A stretch of DNA of 64,000 nt from Symsagittifera roscoffensis (lineage: Eukaryota > Xenacoelomorpha > Acoela > Convolutidae), in assembly GCF_963678635.1 (NCBI RefSeq), contig NC_087066.1, positions 2,911,633-2,975,632 on the forward strand, given 5' to 3'. Under the pieces are notes generated by a model. That model did not search any database and was not told the DNA's origin. It worked only from the letters and a program-made list of their open reading frames with translations. The first letter of the stretch is position 1, and every line of letters begins with the position of its first letter. Shown here piece by piece: positions 30,001-38,862 of the stretch. The position numbers and the translations under genes were made by a program.

Positions 30001-32330
30001 ATCCATTCTTCTTCTCCTGCGGTTCTGTCGCACTTTTTCGCCATTTCAGCTAAGGCACCCCAAAATTGTTCGAGGGATTCTCTATCGCGTTGTTTTCTAT
30101 TTAACAGTTTATGTCGTTCAAATGTGACATTTGTTTTTCTCACGAAAGCGATAGCTAAGAACTCCCAGAATTCCTTAAAAGAAATTTGTAGGACTTTCAC
30201 CTTGGTAAATTTTTGTCCGAAGATCCTTTTTCCTTCATTTCCCAGTGCCAGATATAAAACCGAACATAATTTCTTGTCTGCTTCTTCTATTCGCATTCCG
30301 TTGAATTTCTTGGTTTCGGTTTTTATCGATGCTGTTTCTTCTTCGTCATATCGTCTTTGTTCTTGGGAATTTCTCTCCAATCTCGAGCGTCTTTGAGTAT
30401 CTGTTTCACCGTCCGTTGAGTTTTCCAAATTTGGAGGTAGTGGGTGTTGTCTCTCCGACGGATTGAGTAGATTTTCTATATCTATGTTTTCCTTAGCAAT
30501 TATAGCTAATTGAAACAGATCACTCCAGTCTTCCCATGGAATGGGTGGGTCTACCGTATGGTTTTGCCAAAAAGGAGGTAATCCTCTCACGTTAGATTCG
30601 TTAGATGACTGCGCCATGATAAAATGTTACTTTGTTGTAGCTAATTCTAGGTTAAAACTATTAAAAAGAATAAGAATTAAGATGAATTAGTCGATAAGTT
30701 AAAACATTAAACAATGAGAGATCATTCTCTCCGCCGGAGAGAATGGCTAATGAAGGTCATATATGAGTGACCGGTTAATTAACTAAGTATGTTTTGCAAT
30801 AATTGCAAAACCTGATGTAAAATCACAACAATGACATCAGGTTTTCAACTTTTATCAACATAATTTTCTGAATTTTATTTTGAGTTCTGTCTTTCTTTTT
30901 CACTATTGTGTAGCGCATTAGGTTTTTTGCATCGCAAGTGCTGCGAAGCTTGCTTCGACTCTGTGTTTACTCTTTCGAAAACTACCCAGCCAAACTTGTG
31001 AGATAATGGTATCAGTTGAAAGAGCTAGTAGTAGTTTTTCTTTTGAATAAGCGGCTAATCCCTTAAGTATGGAAATCACTAGTGCTTTGAGTAAAGTCCA
31101 TTTTTTTTGGAAATTTTGAAAATTACACGTTTCGGTATCTGTACAATCGAAGACTAAAATATTAAAACAAGTGCATCCAGCATTAGCTGGGCCACTAGTT
31201 TACCTCCAAGCGACTGAGGCTTAAATGTGAGTACGTGAGACTCCTAATCATCAGGCGGGAGATTCAAATCCGGAAGATTGAATTACTTTTTTGGTCAAGA
31301 TTTTGCTGCATAGCATTGGCAATTTGATAAAAAACTGCAGCTGCTTTATTGGTGGCTAGTGTAAGTAAAATTACAAGAGGTCGTGGATCAGATCTGGGAA
31401 CTTGTTACTCCTTATTTCAGCAAAAAATTTTTCCAGGGTGTGATTTTAATCTTTTAAGAGTAATGAACGTAGTGAAGACTCTTATATAGGTTTTGGTGAT
31501 ATTTTTTCAGGAACGTCTTAAAATGCTTTAATAACTACAGATGTGCATTCATACATATTGATGCATTTATGAATGCGCTTGGGTATATATGAACTGTTTG
31601 AGTTCAATTGAAATTCATCAGCTGAAATTTACCTAAATAACACTCTCCAATTACAAACATAGAAATGGCTCGAAAAAACGAAAGTGGACATGTTACGAAA
31701 GTGGAATTTAATTTTTTGATTTCCAGCGGAATAAAAACTTTACTTATTGATCCAGTTTTTATCAAGTTGGGTTAATGCTATCAAAAAACGCCATTCATAA
31801 ATTTTTCTAGAAGTTCAATTAGGTTCATTACTCTTTTCCAGCTGTCTGTTGGCTATGTTTCCCTTTTCCTGATTTCGTTTTGTTTTGCCTGTTCAGAGCT
31901 TTTTTTGTATTTTCCTCGCTTGTGTTTGCGAAGCGCCGCTTGGCCTCTGTGTACACGATACTGAGCTTCACGCTTCACTGTTTTTGCGCGATTAGATGTT
32001 CTCTATTTAAAAAACCCTTGTTTTGAATAGAAGCGACACTTTACATGGAACTTAAGTTTGTTTCAGGTGAAAGGCTATGCAGACATCTATGCCACCAGGT
32101 GCACTGATCTGCTACACTACCCTCTGGACTTCCACTTCCACACACCCAGACAGAGACTGCCCCACGAGATGGCCTGTGAGGACATCCCAGAGTGGACCAG
32201 TGTGAGTGACTCATTCGACAGGGAGCACAGACAGCTCAACAAGATGACGTCAGCACAAGCTAGTGTCATGATGAATCACCTGCCCAATATAGCAGCTGTC
32301 AATTCCGACACTGATTACCAGAAGCTGTAG
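20687..32330 (+). CDS. NT5C2: Cytosolic purine 5'-nucleotidase, NT5C2-type (5 exons, spliced)
   Basis: HAD-superfamily enzyme that dephosphorylates IMP and GMP in the cytosol. Exons: 20687-21062, 21398-21684, 22100-22403, 22649-23040, 32067-32330; all introns are GT-AG and the phases agree, giving about 540 residues (human NT5C2 has 561). HAD motifs are visible: GFDMDYTLA with the nucleophile and acid Asp at residues 32 and 34, VTNSD at 230-234, the motif III Lys in SSRKPKFF at 272, and GDHIFGDIL with Asp 334 and 339. The family text GLFQSGSRETFFASQ marks the oligomer/effector region. The C-terminus lacks the acidic tail of the vertebrate protein. Intron 4 is 9.0 kb because of an antisense LTR element and repeats. 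Orthology to NT5C2, rather than a close paralogue, is likely but not proven. Confidence 0.93.
21398..21684 (+). CDS. NT5C2: NT5C2-type gene, exon 2
   Basis: Begins after CTGTTTAG, completing the split codon as Asp, and encodes MYIFNTPFHIPELMFFAAV. Ends TTGAAG before GTGAAG in phase 0. Confidence 0.9.
21774..21972 (+). repeat. tRNA-derived SINE-like copy in intron 2
   Basis: The head CCACAGTGGTTGGGGAGTGAG and GGTTGGAATCTCAG resemble degenerate A and B boxes of a tRNA-like promoter. The body contains ACTTTATAGAGCTGATTTTT and the end has the hairpin module AGCGAAGCTTCGCCTCTGTG shared with many other places in the window. Confidence 0.6.
22100..22403 (+). CDS. NT5C2: NT5C2-type gene, exon 3
   Basis: Begins after TTTTTTCAG and encodes the TNSD motif and the motif III lysine. 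Ends GCATTAG before GTACAA (phase 1). Confidence 0.92.
22649..23040 (+). CDS. NT5C2: NT5C2-type gene, exon 4
   Basis: Begins after TTTTTCAG and encodes GDHIFGDIL. Ends TCACAG before GTGAAT (phase 0). Confidence 0.92.
23041..24222 (+). other. Intron 4 of the nucleotidase gene, 5' part
   Basis: No gene. About 23210-23400 resembles repeats at 33130 and 40920 (AGTCGCAAATAA, TGGTGGCACTTTTG landmarks). About 23700-23990 is an AT-rich repeat whose AACTACCCTGCCAAA part recurs at about 30980. The 90-codon open frame here is a by-product of that repeat. Confidence 0.5.
24223..24227. repeat. Target-site duplication, left (ATGAC)
   Basis: ATGAC immediately precedes the left LTR and recurs at 30831-30835 immediately after the right LTR: the 5-bp duplication expected for a Ty3/gypsy insertion. 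Confidence 0.95.
24228..24441 (-). repeat. 3' LTR of the intronic gypsy element
   Basis: 214 bp, TG...CA ends on either reading. Identical to 30617-30830 but for one base. Because the element is on the minus strand this is its downstream LTR. Confidence 0.95.
24442..24450 (-). promoter_or_regulatory. Candidate polypurine tract
   Basis: On the coding strand CTTAGGGGAA abuts the 3' LTR. Short for a polypurine tract but in the correct place for plus-strand DNA priming. Confidence 0.45.
24451..24921 (-). other. Non-coding 3' part of the intronic gypsy element
   Basis: AT-rich, no frame of note between the last ORF and the polypurine tract. Confidence 0.5.
24922..26060 (-). pseudogene. Integrase C-terminal tail of the intronic gypsy element
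   Basis: A frame open from about 26060 to 24922; the GTG at 25863 is not a real start. Its first codons read LSDGKIIRKSDIAIPIS, which is the end of the integrase C-terminal fold expected after the 25994-27094 frame, so a one-base frame change separates them near the A4 run at about 26057. Then follow a basic stretch (GTKKPTKKRTRQ) and a long acidic Ser/Thr/Asp-rich tail with RRSSRNDGPPKF, as often found at the end of gypsy pol. Confidence 0.6.
25994..27094 (-). pseudogene. Integrase of the intronic gypsy element
   Basis: The frame encodes the zinc-binding region (THPGQFGMKYLAQYIWWPHI, then CSEC), the DDE core with NLDFAGPLDSYW (first Asp), VDHATCFTSQDF (second Asp) and GDHRSNGLVEKLVHT (Glu), and the start of the C-terminal region. 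It opens without ATG at a frame change near 27050 and ends at 25994 in what looks like a shifted frame. The second catalytic motif reads VDHA rather than the more usual T/CDxG, but the Asp is present. Role: insertion of element cDNA into the genome. Confidence 0.85.
26982..27299 (-). pseudogene. RNase H-integrase linker frame of the intronic gypsy element
   Basis: A 105-codon frame starting at an ATG two bases after the pol stop. It bridges the end of the pol frame and the integrase frame; text such as LLTKDDPMLSPIVKALQNK is of the kind found between RNase H and integrase. Its last 20 or so codons are out of frame with the zinc-binding region. Confidence 0.5.
27301..29952 (-). pseudogene. Gag-end, protease, RT and RNase H of the intronic gypsy element (RT catalytic box missing)
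   Basis: 883-codon frame, opening in a frame different from Gag at about 29950 (the TTG there is not a start). Order: a CCHC-like zinc-knuckle region (CMKCGGLFSKGHLAVCPAKD and CTSCKFKGHFTRFC, codons about 60-95), a protease-like region with VDSASPVSFLKK (D-S-A in place of D-T/S-G), and RT with WFTNLDFKNAYSQL (motif A) and FYGLGDMPNEFQRVMD (motif B). The text then passes directly to SSKGSFLDHKN: the YxDD segment expected about 20 residues after motif B is absent, an in-frame loss at about 28470. RNase H follows with VKTDASHNGLGA, STNELELLGVVWA and ITDHKALL. The frame ends at 27301. Confidence 0.85.
29946..30617 (-). CDS. Gag of the intronic gypsy element
   Basis: 223 codons from an ATG whose A is the last base of the 5' LTR; an in-frame TAA lies four codons upstream, so this is the first possible start. 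It has the N-terminal proline/tryptophan-containing region (LPPFWQNHTVDPPIPWEDW), a charged middle and the helical capsid part with RKQRDRESLEQFWGALAEMA, typical of Ty3/gypsy Gag. It ends at 29946. The next frame resumes one base back with the last Gag helix, so either a -1 shift is used or one base has been lost in the CCAAAGAAATTG stretch. Confidence 0.85.
   Translation of the reverse strand: MAQSSNESNVRGLPPFWQNHTVDPPIPWEDWSDLFQLAIIAKENIDIENLLNPSERQHPLPPNLENSTDGETDTQRRSRLERNSQEQRRYDEEETASIKTETKKFNGMRIEEADKKLCSVLYLALGNEGKRIFGQKFTKVKVLQISFKEFWEFLAIAFVRKTNVTFERHKLLNRKQRDRESLEQFWGALAEMAKKCDRTAGEEEWIRDIFINNMKNYDIQRNC
30597..30616 (-). promoter_or_regulatory. Primer-binding site (overlaps gag start)
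   Basis: On the coding strand TGGCGCAGTCATC follows directly after the LTR end. TGG pairs with the CCA end of a tRNA as in standard PBS sites. The tRNA identity cannot be decided by eye. Confidence 0.6.
30617..30830 (-). repeat. 5' LTR of the intronic gypsy element
   Basis: 214 bp, one mismatch to the other LTR. The coding-strand sequence begins TGTTGTGATTTTACATC and ends CATTTTATCA. Confidence 0.95.
30831..30835. repeat. Target-site duplication, right (ATGAC)
   Basis: Second copy of the 5-bp duplication. Confidence 0.95.
30836..32066 (+). other. Intron 4 of the nucleotidase gene, 3' part, with SINE-like repeats
   Basis: No gene. Contains the hairpin module at about 30931-30972 and 31917-31962, a tRNA-like head at about 31196-31290 (GCGACTGAGG...GAGATTCAAATCC) and a copy of the 0.4-kb interspersed family (about 31463-31850). 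Confidence 0.6.
31196..31290 (+). repeat. Degenerate tRNA-like SINE head
   Basis: A-box-like and B-box-like blocks (GAGATTCAAATCC) at tRNA spacing. Followed at about 31313 by GCATTGGCAATTTG...GGTGGCTAGTG, which in other copies lies before the tRNA-like part. Confidence 0.5.
32067..32330 (+). CDS. NT5C2: NT5C2-type gene, exon 5 (last)
   Basis: Begins after GTTTCAG with GTGAAAGGC; YADIYATRCTDLLHYPLDF is the family text that directly follows the ASQ end of exon 4. Ends at TAG, with TAA next to it. Confidence 0.92.
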   Translation: MKGYADIYATRCTDLLHYPLDFHFHTPRQRLPHEMACEDIPEWTSVSDSFDREHRQLNKMTSAQASVMMNHLPNIAAVNSDTDYQKL

Positions 32331-33590
32331 TAATTGATCAGAGGATCCGAAGCAAAATCGCAATTTATTTTGATTGGTGATGCAAATTGATGGACGTCTG
32401 TGAGAGTAATTCACGAAAGCGAAGGCAACAGGGTGCAAATTTGATGACAAGTTTTTAATCGAAATGTACGCAAAATTTATTTTATTTGTCTCAAATATTT
32501 GATACTTTTGATTATTTGTAATCAGATTTTAACTTTTGTAATCAAGATGGTTTTTCAGCGTTATTTGGTCCATAATCGTTATTCGTCTAAGTTACTTATA
32601 CACTTTTTAAGTGTTTCATTTAGCGAGTGAGTAAGGTTCAGGCCTATGAAAGAAGACTCCGTTAAAGCAAAATTCAAGGTTTTTAACTTTATTTTTTGCC
32701 AATTAATGCTTTATTATTGGGACCAAGTCATGGAAAGGAACCTTGCATTCGGGCGTTTTTATACGCAAGTTCACAAAAACTCAATTTTCATAGTTTGCGT
32801 ATTGTGTCGAGCCGAGAAAAATATTTTAAAATGGTTCCCTTTTGGACAAATTCAGAGACAAAGTTTCGAAAATCCGAAAAAAAATACATTTTTTTGTTCC
32901 AAAGCGAATTGTAATGTTGTTGTTTTTAGCCCGATAGCGAAATGTAATCAAAACATTTTGTTATTCTTGCCCTGCAAACGGCTGAGTGTTGCTGAATCAA
33001 ATATTTTTTTGGTTCCGAACAACTAGTTAAACAAGATCAATTTGGTACTGAATCTCTGTACATAAATGCATCATTTGAGACATGTTTGTGTTAGCTGATC
33101 CGTGCAACATTGCAGCTTATTTGAAGTGTTGGCTTTTCGTTTTTACACTTGCGAAGCGAGTTTATTAGTACGAACCTTCTTTTTTTTCCTGTCGCAAATA
33201 CTTAAGTCGCAAATATTAGTGCGGCACCTTTATGGTGGGGCACTTTAACAGCTTTTTGATAGCATTTGATCTGACATTCGAATAGTTAACATAGTTGATG
33301 CATTTTTATTTAGCTATTTGTTTCAAACAACATAACAATATTGAAAACTCGATTGCAGAAACTCAATATATATCGCAATTATTTGAAATGCATAATTTAC
33401 TAATAATGTGGCTTTATGCTTTGCGGTTTGTTTCATGCAAAGATAGTGTGGATGCGTTCAGTTTGTTGCATTCCAAATTATTATCTGCAAAATTGAGTCT
33501 ATTTGTAATGGTGCAACTTTTGCTGAATTGCATTGGCAAGTTATTAGCATATGTAGCTGCTTTATTCGTGACTAGTGTTTGTCAGTTGTT
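32331..33590. other. Intergenic DNA downstream of the nucleotidase gene
   Basis: AT-rich; no gene. The 3' UTR and poly(A) site of the nucleotidase gene must lie here. From about 33130 the sequence is repeat-derived, similar to 40915-41340. Confidence 0.5.
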
Positions 33591-33740
33591 AAGCTTGCGT
33601 GGCTGAGTGGATAGTGTATGAGACTCTCAATCTCTTGATTGCAGTAGGTCGCAGTTCGAATCCTACGCGTAGCCGAGTTGTTGCGCTTGATAGAGCTGCT
33701 TTTTGGTCGTGTTCTTGCAAGAATTATTACTCTTCTGGTA
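33130..33740 (+). repeat. About 0.6-kb interspersed repeat with internal tRNA-like head
   Basis: Matches 40915-41500 with many substitutions: CTTGCGAAGCGA near the start, GTTGATGCATTTT, TGAAATGCATAATTT, TTATTAGCATATGT, then the tRNA-like block TGGCTGAGTGGATAGTG...GGTCGCAGTTCGAATCC at about 33600-33665 and the GATAGAGCTGCTTTTTGGTC body. Confidence 0.65.
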
Positions 33741-33919
33741 ATAAGATCGGTTTTTCAGGTGATGGTGTTTTAATCAAAATTTTTATATACGGCGGGTCTC
33801 CGAACTTATTTTGATTGTCTCAATCTCCACCTATTAATTGATTTTACCAATTGAATTGGAATTCGGGAAGTGCCGAGTTCCGGAAATTTATATTAACCCT
33901 CGCCTGGATTTGCAACCAG

Positions 33920-34290
33920 ATAACTAGGTGTTCGATGAACGCAGTGCAGACTCTTTTATAGGTCGCGACGATTTTTTTCCAGGAAAAGTCTCTAAATTTG
34001 TTCACGCTCAAATTCACTTTTCCGCGGTTTGTCTTTTGACTTCTTTTCCAGATCAGTTCATTTCCTTTGTTAAAAAAGGAAGGCAAACTCCACTTTCGAC
34101 CAACAAAAGTGTAAAGGTCACGAAAAACTTGATCGACTTTCGAAGGTGGAATTAAATTATCGAATTTCCCAGCCGAAGAAAATTTTCATTTCTGATCCAG
34201 TGGTTTCAAATGGGGTTAATTTTTATCAAAAAAGGTCAATCATAAATTGTTGAAACATTTCAAAAAGCCTTAATTAAGGCCATCTATTTA
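33920..34290 (+). repeat. 0.4-kb interspersed family, copy
   Basis: Shares ordered landmarks with 35790-36110 and 52668-52985: GAACGCAGTG..GACTCTTTTATAGGTC, GGAAGGCAAACTCC, CACGAAAAACTTGATCGACTTT, TTTCCCAGC, TCAATCATAAATTG. Confidence 0.65.
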
Positions 34291-35789
34291 TTTCATTTGA
34301 AATTGGAAAGTTAAGATTTTTCAAAAAAAAGGTACTTTTTCTTTGGACTTAGGTTCATTGACTCTTTTTTTAACTGTCTATTGGCTCATTGATTCGTTTC
34401 GTCTGGATTCTTTTCCCGGAAGCCTCTGTTAGCAACAAATTTACCGCTATAATTACAAATGTATTTTGTGCACGTTAGCGTCTTAATTCAAAATTTTCTT
34501 TTAATGTTGGTTGTTATTTAACCAACTCGTAAAATTTCATTTTTTGTTTTGTTATTCTTTTTTTTTGGCTTGATAGGCTTTGGACTGTATTATATCGGCT
34601 TTGAGGCCTCATAAACGTGATGTCGTTTGACGAGCAAAAAGTTTTTGGTGTGTATGTATTTTGAAGGCGAGGTGGACTTACTAACTTTTTATTAGTCTCA
34701 AATTTGTTTGAATTTTTATCCGGCTTTTTTTTGTTCAGTCTATTTTGGTTATTATATTGACTTAGTGGCCTCGTATTGTTTCAATTGATGTGCGAATAAA
34801 GTTTTTGTGTGTCTGTTTTAAGGTGGAGGGGGACTTAATATAAAGGTTTTATTAACTAAGGTAATTTCGGCTTCGTTACAACCTCGTAAATTTCCCTTTG
34901 GTTTTGATTTTACATTCTTGTGTCTCCGCGTTTTTTTCAAAGCTAGCCTTATTAATTTTGATAGTTCTGGTTGTTTCGACTCTGGTTTTTTTGTGTTTTT
35001 TTTTCCGACTTATCAGCTTTCTTCTTTTGTATTGCAAGTGGCGCGAAGCTCAACTTCGCTGCTCGCTTAAAACTTTGTTCACAGGACGTTTCTGGGCTCT
35101 TCAGATAACTCTTTTAGCAACTGAAGTTCCTGGTAATGGTAAATTTCATGTTTTGAACAACAAAGGAAAGCTGAATATTTTTTTTGGACAGCAGATTTTT
35201 TTTTTGTGTTTGTTCCAACTTTTTATTCAGGTTTTGAAGTAGTTTTAGCATTTACCTTCTAGCCACAACAAAGCAAGGAATGCGGTCTCAAATCTAGATT
35301 ATTTTGTTAAATGACAATAATAATTCAAAATAAAAACAAGAATAGCCGGTGGCTGTGCAAGTAGCAGAGAATTTTCCGACCGCACTCTTACAAAAATACA
35401 TAAAACGCTTTTTCTGGTTTCAAAATATTGTTTTTTTTTGGAGTCGTGTGATAAATGGAACTAACGAAAACCTAGAATTTAGGCATATTCGACTGTCAGA
35501 GTAAAATAGGTCAATCTGGCTACGGTTTCAGCCGAAAATTGACAAAGAGTAAATTTGAAAAATTGAATGGGGCTTAAAAAGCTTCGGAAAAGAATTTTAC
35601 TGTAGTTTAACTAAAATTTCAAGGCTAGAGTTCAACTAAAGTTTCTTCTATAAAAAGCGTGCTCCCTTGCTTTACTCTCTCGAAAGTTGTTTTTATGTTG
35701 GTTGTAAAATTATGATTTGCCTGTATAGCTAAGATTCGCCTGTTAGGATCGAAGCTATGTTATGAAGTGAGTTGCTCTGATTTATTAAG
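34291..35789. other. Intergenic DNA, no gene seen
   Basis: AT-rich, T-runs; the hairpin module occurs at about 35028-35066. Open frames here lack any protein-like character. Confidence 0.45.
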
Positions 35790-36110
35790 AGTCGATGGAC
35801 GAATTGAAGAATCCTATGTAGGTCATGATAATTTTTTTTTCAGTGAAAGTCCTAAAATTTGTTCGGGCTCAAATTTGATTTTTTGTGGTTCACTTCAGTT
35901 TCTTTGTTGAAAGGAAGGCAAGCTCTCATCGGACAGGAAAAGTTTGAAATTCACAAAAAACGTGATGGACTTCTAGTTTCGAAAAGCGAATTTAGTTCTC
36001 AGATTTCCCAGCGGAATGAAAAAGTTACCTATTGATCCTGTTTTTAAAATATCAATTAAGTGGAGATCAAAAGTTTTCAGGACATTTTCACTTAAAATTC
36101 TAAAGTCTGT
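35790..36110 (+). repeat. 0.4-kb interspersed family, copy
   Basis: Same landmark order as the copy at 33920: TAGGTCATGATAATTTTT, GGAAGGCAAGCTC, CACAAAAAACGTGATGGAC, AGATTTCCCAGCGGAATGAA, TTGATCCTG. Confidence 0.65.
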
Positions 36111-36420
36111 TTTTTTGTTTCCTTGCGTTCATTGACTCTTTTTGAACTGTCTGTTGCCTGTTTTTTTTTCTGTCTCTTGCAATGCTTAGTTTGAACCCTG
36201 CAGTAGCTTCGAAATTGAGGAGGATTTTACAAACTCCGAGTCAATTTTTTTATTCGAACGAACGTAAGTTGTTTTTCGGTTCGATGATATCGGTTCTTTA
36301 ATTGTTTTTCCGCTCGCCACTTGGGGATGATAGGATTGTACTGTTTGTGGTTGTACGCTCAGCGCTTCAGATCGCGTCTTTTTTTATTAGCCCTGGCTTG
36401 CTCACGGCAGGATCAACCGC

Positions 36421-36435
36421 GGGGGGGGGGGGGGG
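36421..36435. repeat. G homopolymer (15 bp)
   Basis: Fifteen consecutive G, at the edge of a SINE-like copy. Length is likely to vary and to be error-prone in assembly. Confidence 0.9.
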
Positions 36436-36595
36436 AGGAGGGAGATGTCATCCATTTCGCCGCAGCCGTTCCCACCTTGGAGAGGCGGATGACACTGGGA
36501 CCCCTCCAACCGTGGCCGAAATGGGATTCGAACTCATGACCCTCGTGTTGAGAGACATATGCCTACTCCACTCGACCATTGCTGCTATCAAATTG
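36424..36595 (-). repeat. Ser-tRNA-like SINE, copy 1
   Basis: On the minus strand: ATGGTCGAGTGGAGTAGGCA (A-box region), then GAGTTCGAATCCCATTTCGG (B box) at tRNA spacing, followed by GGGTCCCAGTGTCATC and a body shared with the copy at 37517. Confidence 0.75.
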
Positions 36596-37116
36596 CCCTC
36601 TGCATTTGAGGAAATCTGAATTCGTTGGATTTTTTTTAGTCATAAAGCAGAAGGCAAAAATAAATGCAACAGTGCTCAAATAGTTCAGAGTTTGTAAGAG
36701 TCATGGACTGTTTGAATACTCTTATATAGATCTTGGCTGTTGTTGTTGTAGCTACATCGATCTCTGCTTTGAGCCTCTGATCGATTTAGAGAGATCGTTT
36801 ATGTTAGAGAGATCGAGGGAGAGAGAGTTAGGGACATATTGATTGTGATCGTGTCTAGTCATGTTGGTTTTATCTCGTTCAATCTATCACTGCAGTTCCC
36901 CAGGGTCTATTGCGGCAACACCGGCGTAGAAGGGAAATCAACTTTTCTACTGAAAGCGTCTTTGTGCTGGTTTCAGCACCTGCCCTCTGTATACCACAAC
37001 CAAGAGGGAGGTTTTGATTTGGTTATGAAACCCGTTCTAAGGGCCAAATTTTTCGGGTTGCGGAGAACCGAGTTTTTATTAGATACCCTAGAAAAACTTC
37101 CGTTATGTGAGTTTAT

Positions 37117-37355
37117 GCGATAAGATGCAGATGTTTGGCAGCTTCTTCGGGATTCCTTCATAGGATCTTGATGGTAAGTGAGGTTGGGTGTACCCGGCAG
37201 TTAAACAGATGGTCGGTGGTATGTGGTCCCATGTAGCAAATTAGACAGACGTCGGGTATATTGCTGTTTATCCTGTGTAATTCTGTGGTGTGAAGGTTTT
37301 TGATCCCGGTAACGTACTCAAGTTTAGAGGTGTTCTCCTGGTTTTCGTTAAGCAA
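37117..37355 (-). pseudogene. LINE reverse-transcriptase 3' end fragment
   Basis: The frame contains IPDVCLICYMGPHTTDHLFN and then a Cys: a C-x2-C-x7-H-x4-C motif typical of the C-terminus of jockey-like non-LTR polymerases. It then meets TGA where the family usually has a Trp, and goes on in the same frame with RNPEEAAKHLHLIA to a stop at about 37117. Only the last 80 or so codons remain. Confidence 0.65.
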
Positions 37356-37516
37356 TCCGTCTATTATATTGGTCTATGGCAATTTAGTTATAGGGCTCGA
37401 TGATTTTTGTTGATAGGTCGTTTCTTCAGCCATTTTTGGCTACCCCAAAGAGAGCTGGTAAGTTTTTTTTGCACCCGGTCATATTTCCTCCTGACGTCTT
37501 TAGCCTTCCTTCAGCG

Positions 37517-37655
37517 GGGATACATGTGTCATCCATTTAGCCATAGTGTGTCTCTGTTTAGGAGGGAGATGACACTGGGACCATTCCAATCGTGACGGAA
37601 ATTGATTCGAGCTCACAGCCTTCGTGTTAGAGGCCGCGCGTTTAACCAATCGCTA
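37517..37655 (-). repeat. Ser-tRNA-like SINE, copy 2
   Basis: Matches the copy at 36424: ATGACACTGGGACC and TGTCATCCATTTAGCC on the + strand, and a tRNA-like head (GAGCTCGAATCAATTTCCG on the minus strand). Confidence 0.7.
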
Positions 37656-38662
37656 ATAAACGCTTGAAGGGGATCAAGTGAGGTAATATAGGAAATCTTT
37701 TTTCAGCCGTGATTTGGATTCTTGCAATTTTCTCAAAACGGATTCTTGCTATTTTATCGTTGTCTGAGTTTCGAGACAACCTGGGCTGAGTTTTTTGTCG
37801 TTTTTCAGATTAGATAGGATAAAGGGTAATAGAAGTTTGATTAGAGCCTGACCTCCAAATTTATTTCTTTAGCATTTTAGTGGTATGTTAACTACTAATT
37901 ACTGCTTATTAGTGCAATTTTTTTTACCTAATTCAATCGCCTTGTTTAGAAAAAAAAAACAGCACGAAATTTGGACAAAAAAAAGTTTTTTTTTTGATCT
38001 CTTATTTTTCAGTTTTTTGTTGTTCAAACAGTGGTCAGAAATTTCTGTGCTATTGACACAGCAACTGGTAATCTTCGTTTCCTTGTTGTCTTTAACGTTC
38101 TTGAAGCCCAAAGTAAGGTCCGATAACCTCAAATGAGATTCTATATCAAGTACTTTAAGCTGTTATTAAGATTCTGAACATTCCATCAGAAAAATTTCGT
38201 TAAGCTCGACAAAACTTCAAAATGGGTCAGCAAAAAATAATAATTACCAAAGTTTTGTAGAAAAGCTTTGTATGATTCCAGTGTGTTTAATACGTCTCTA
38301 TCGTACTCAAAGCCAGCAATATAGATAAGTGCCGAGTCTTTATTTTGCTCAGAATGAGATACTGTGCAGCTTTTTTGGAGTGTGCATGTTAGTAATTTCT
38401 CTCATGGATAAATAGTTTTAGTTATGGATTACAGAATAACTCATATTGTAGCTTTACATCGTATATCAAAGCCGAAGGGCTCAAGAGCGCTGTTTGTTGT
38501 AAAATTTAACCCCGTTGATCTTTTGCTATGCAAGAGTATGATTGTTCGTTGAGTCTTAATTGTTCTCTTCAAAGCAGTTCTTTCGTGTTTATCTTCTGGT
38601 CTCAAATCACTTGAAACATCACTGCAACACTACATTTTGTTAATTTGACTGCTCGTTTCAAA
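37656..38662. other. Intergenic DNA upstream of the secreted-protein gene
   Basis: No gene seen. Must contain the promoter and 5' UTR of the gene starting at 38663; no clear core promoter element by eye. Confidence 0.4.
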
Positions 38663-38862
38663 ATGCAGTTCAGACATTCTTCGCTTGTACTCTTAGTTGT
38701 TGGTTGTTGTTTTGAGGGGGTTCGAAACACCAGAGTAAATACTGATAACTGGATCGAACTGACTAATAACCAGCAGGATGTCGATAGCTTCCAGGCAACT
38801 CTAAAAACGTCAATCCAGAAACAAGGAAACAGAGATCCAGATGATTGGCATGAAGTTTTCAG
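38663..38862 (+). CDS. Secreted protein gene, exon 1 (signal peptide)
   Basis: MQFRHSSLVLLVVGCCFEGV is a typical signal peptide. The exon ends GTTTTCAG before GTACAG, phase 2. Confidence 0.7.

Larger units (their letters stand above)
24228..30830 (-). mobile_element. Ty3/gypsy LTR retrotransposon in NT5C2 intron 4 (antisense)
   Basis: Complete insertion of 6603 bp, bounded by two 214-bp LTRs and an ATGAC duplication. Coding strand order: Gag, zinc knuckle and protease, RT, RNase H, integrase, C-terminal tail. The two LTRs differ at one position (24355 A, 30744 T), so insertion was recent. Even so, the pol region changes frame near 29950, 27300, 27050 and 26060, and RT lacks its catalytic box, so this copy is not autonomous. 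It lies in antisense within an intron whose splice sites remain intact. Confidence 0.95.

Noticed and set aside
36839-37123. 94-codon + strand frame
   Set aside because: It is opposite the LINE tail fragment and has no independent support.
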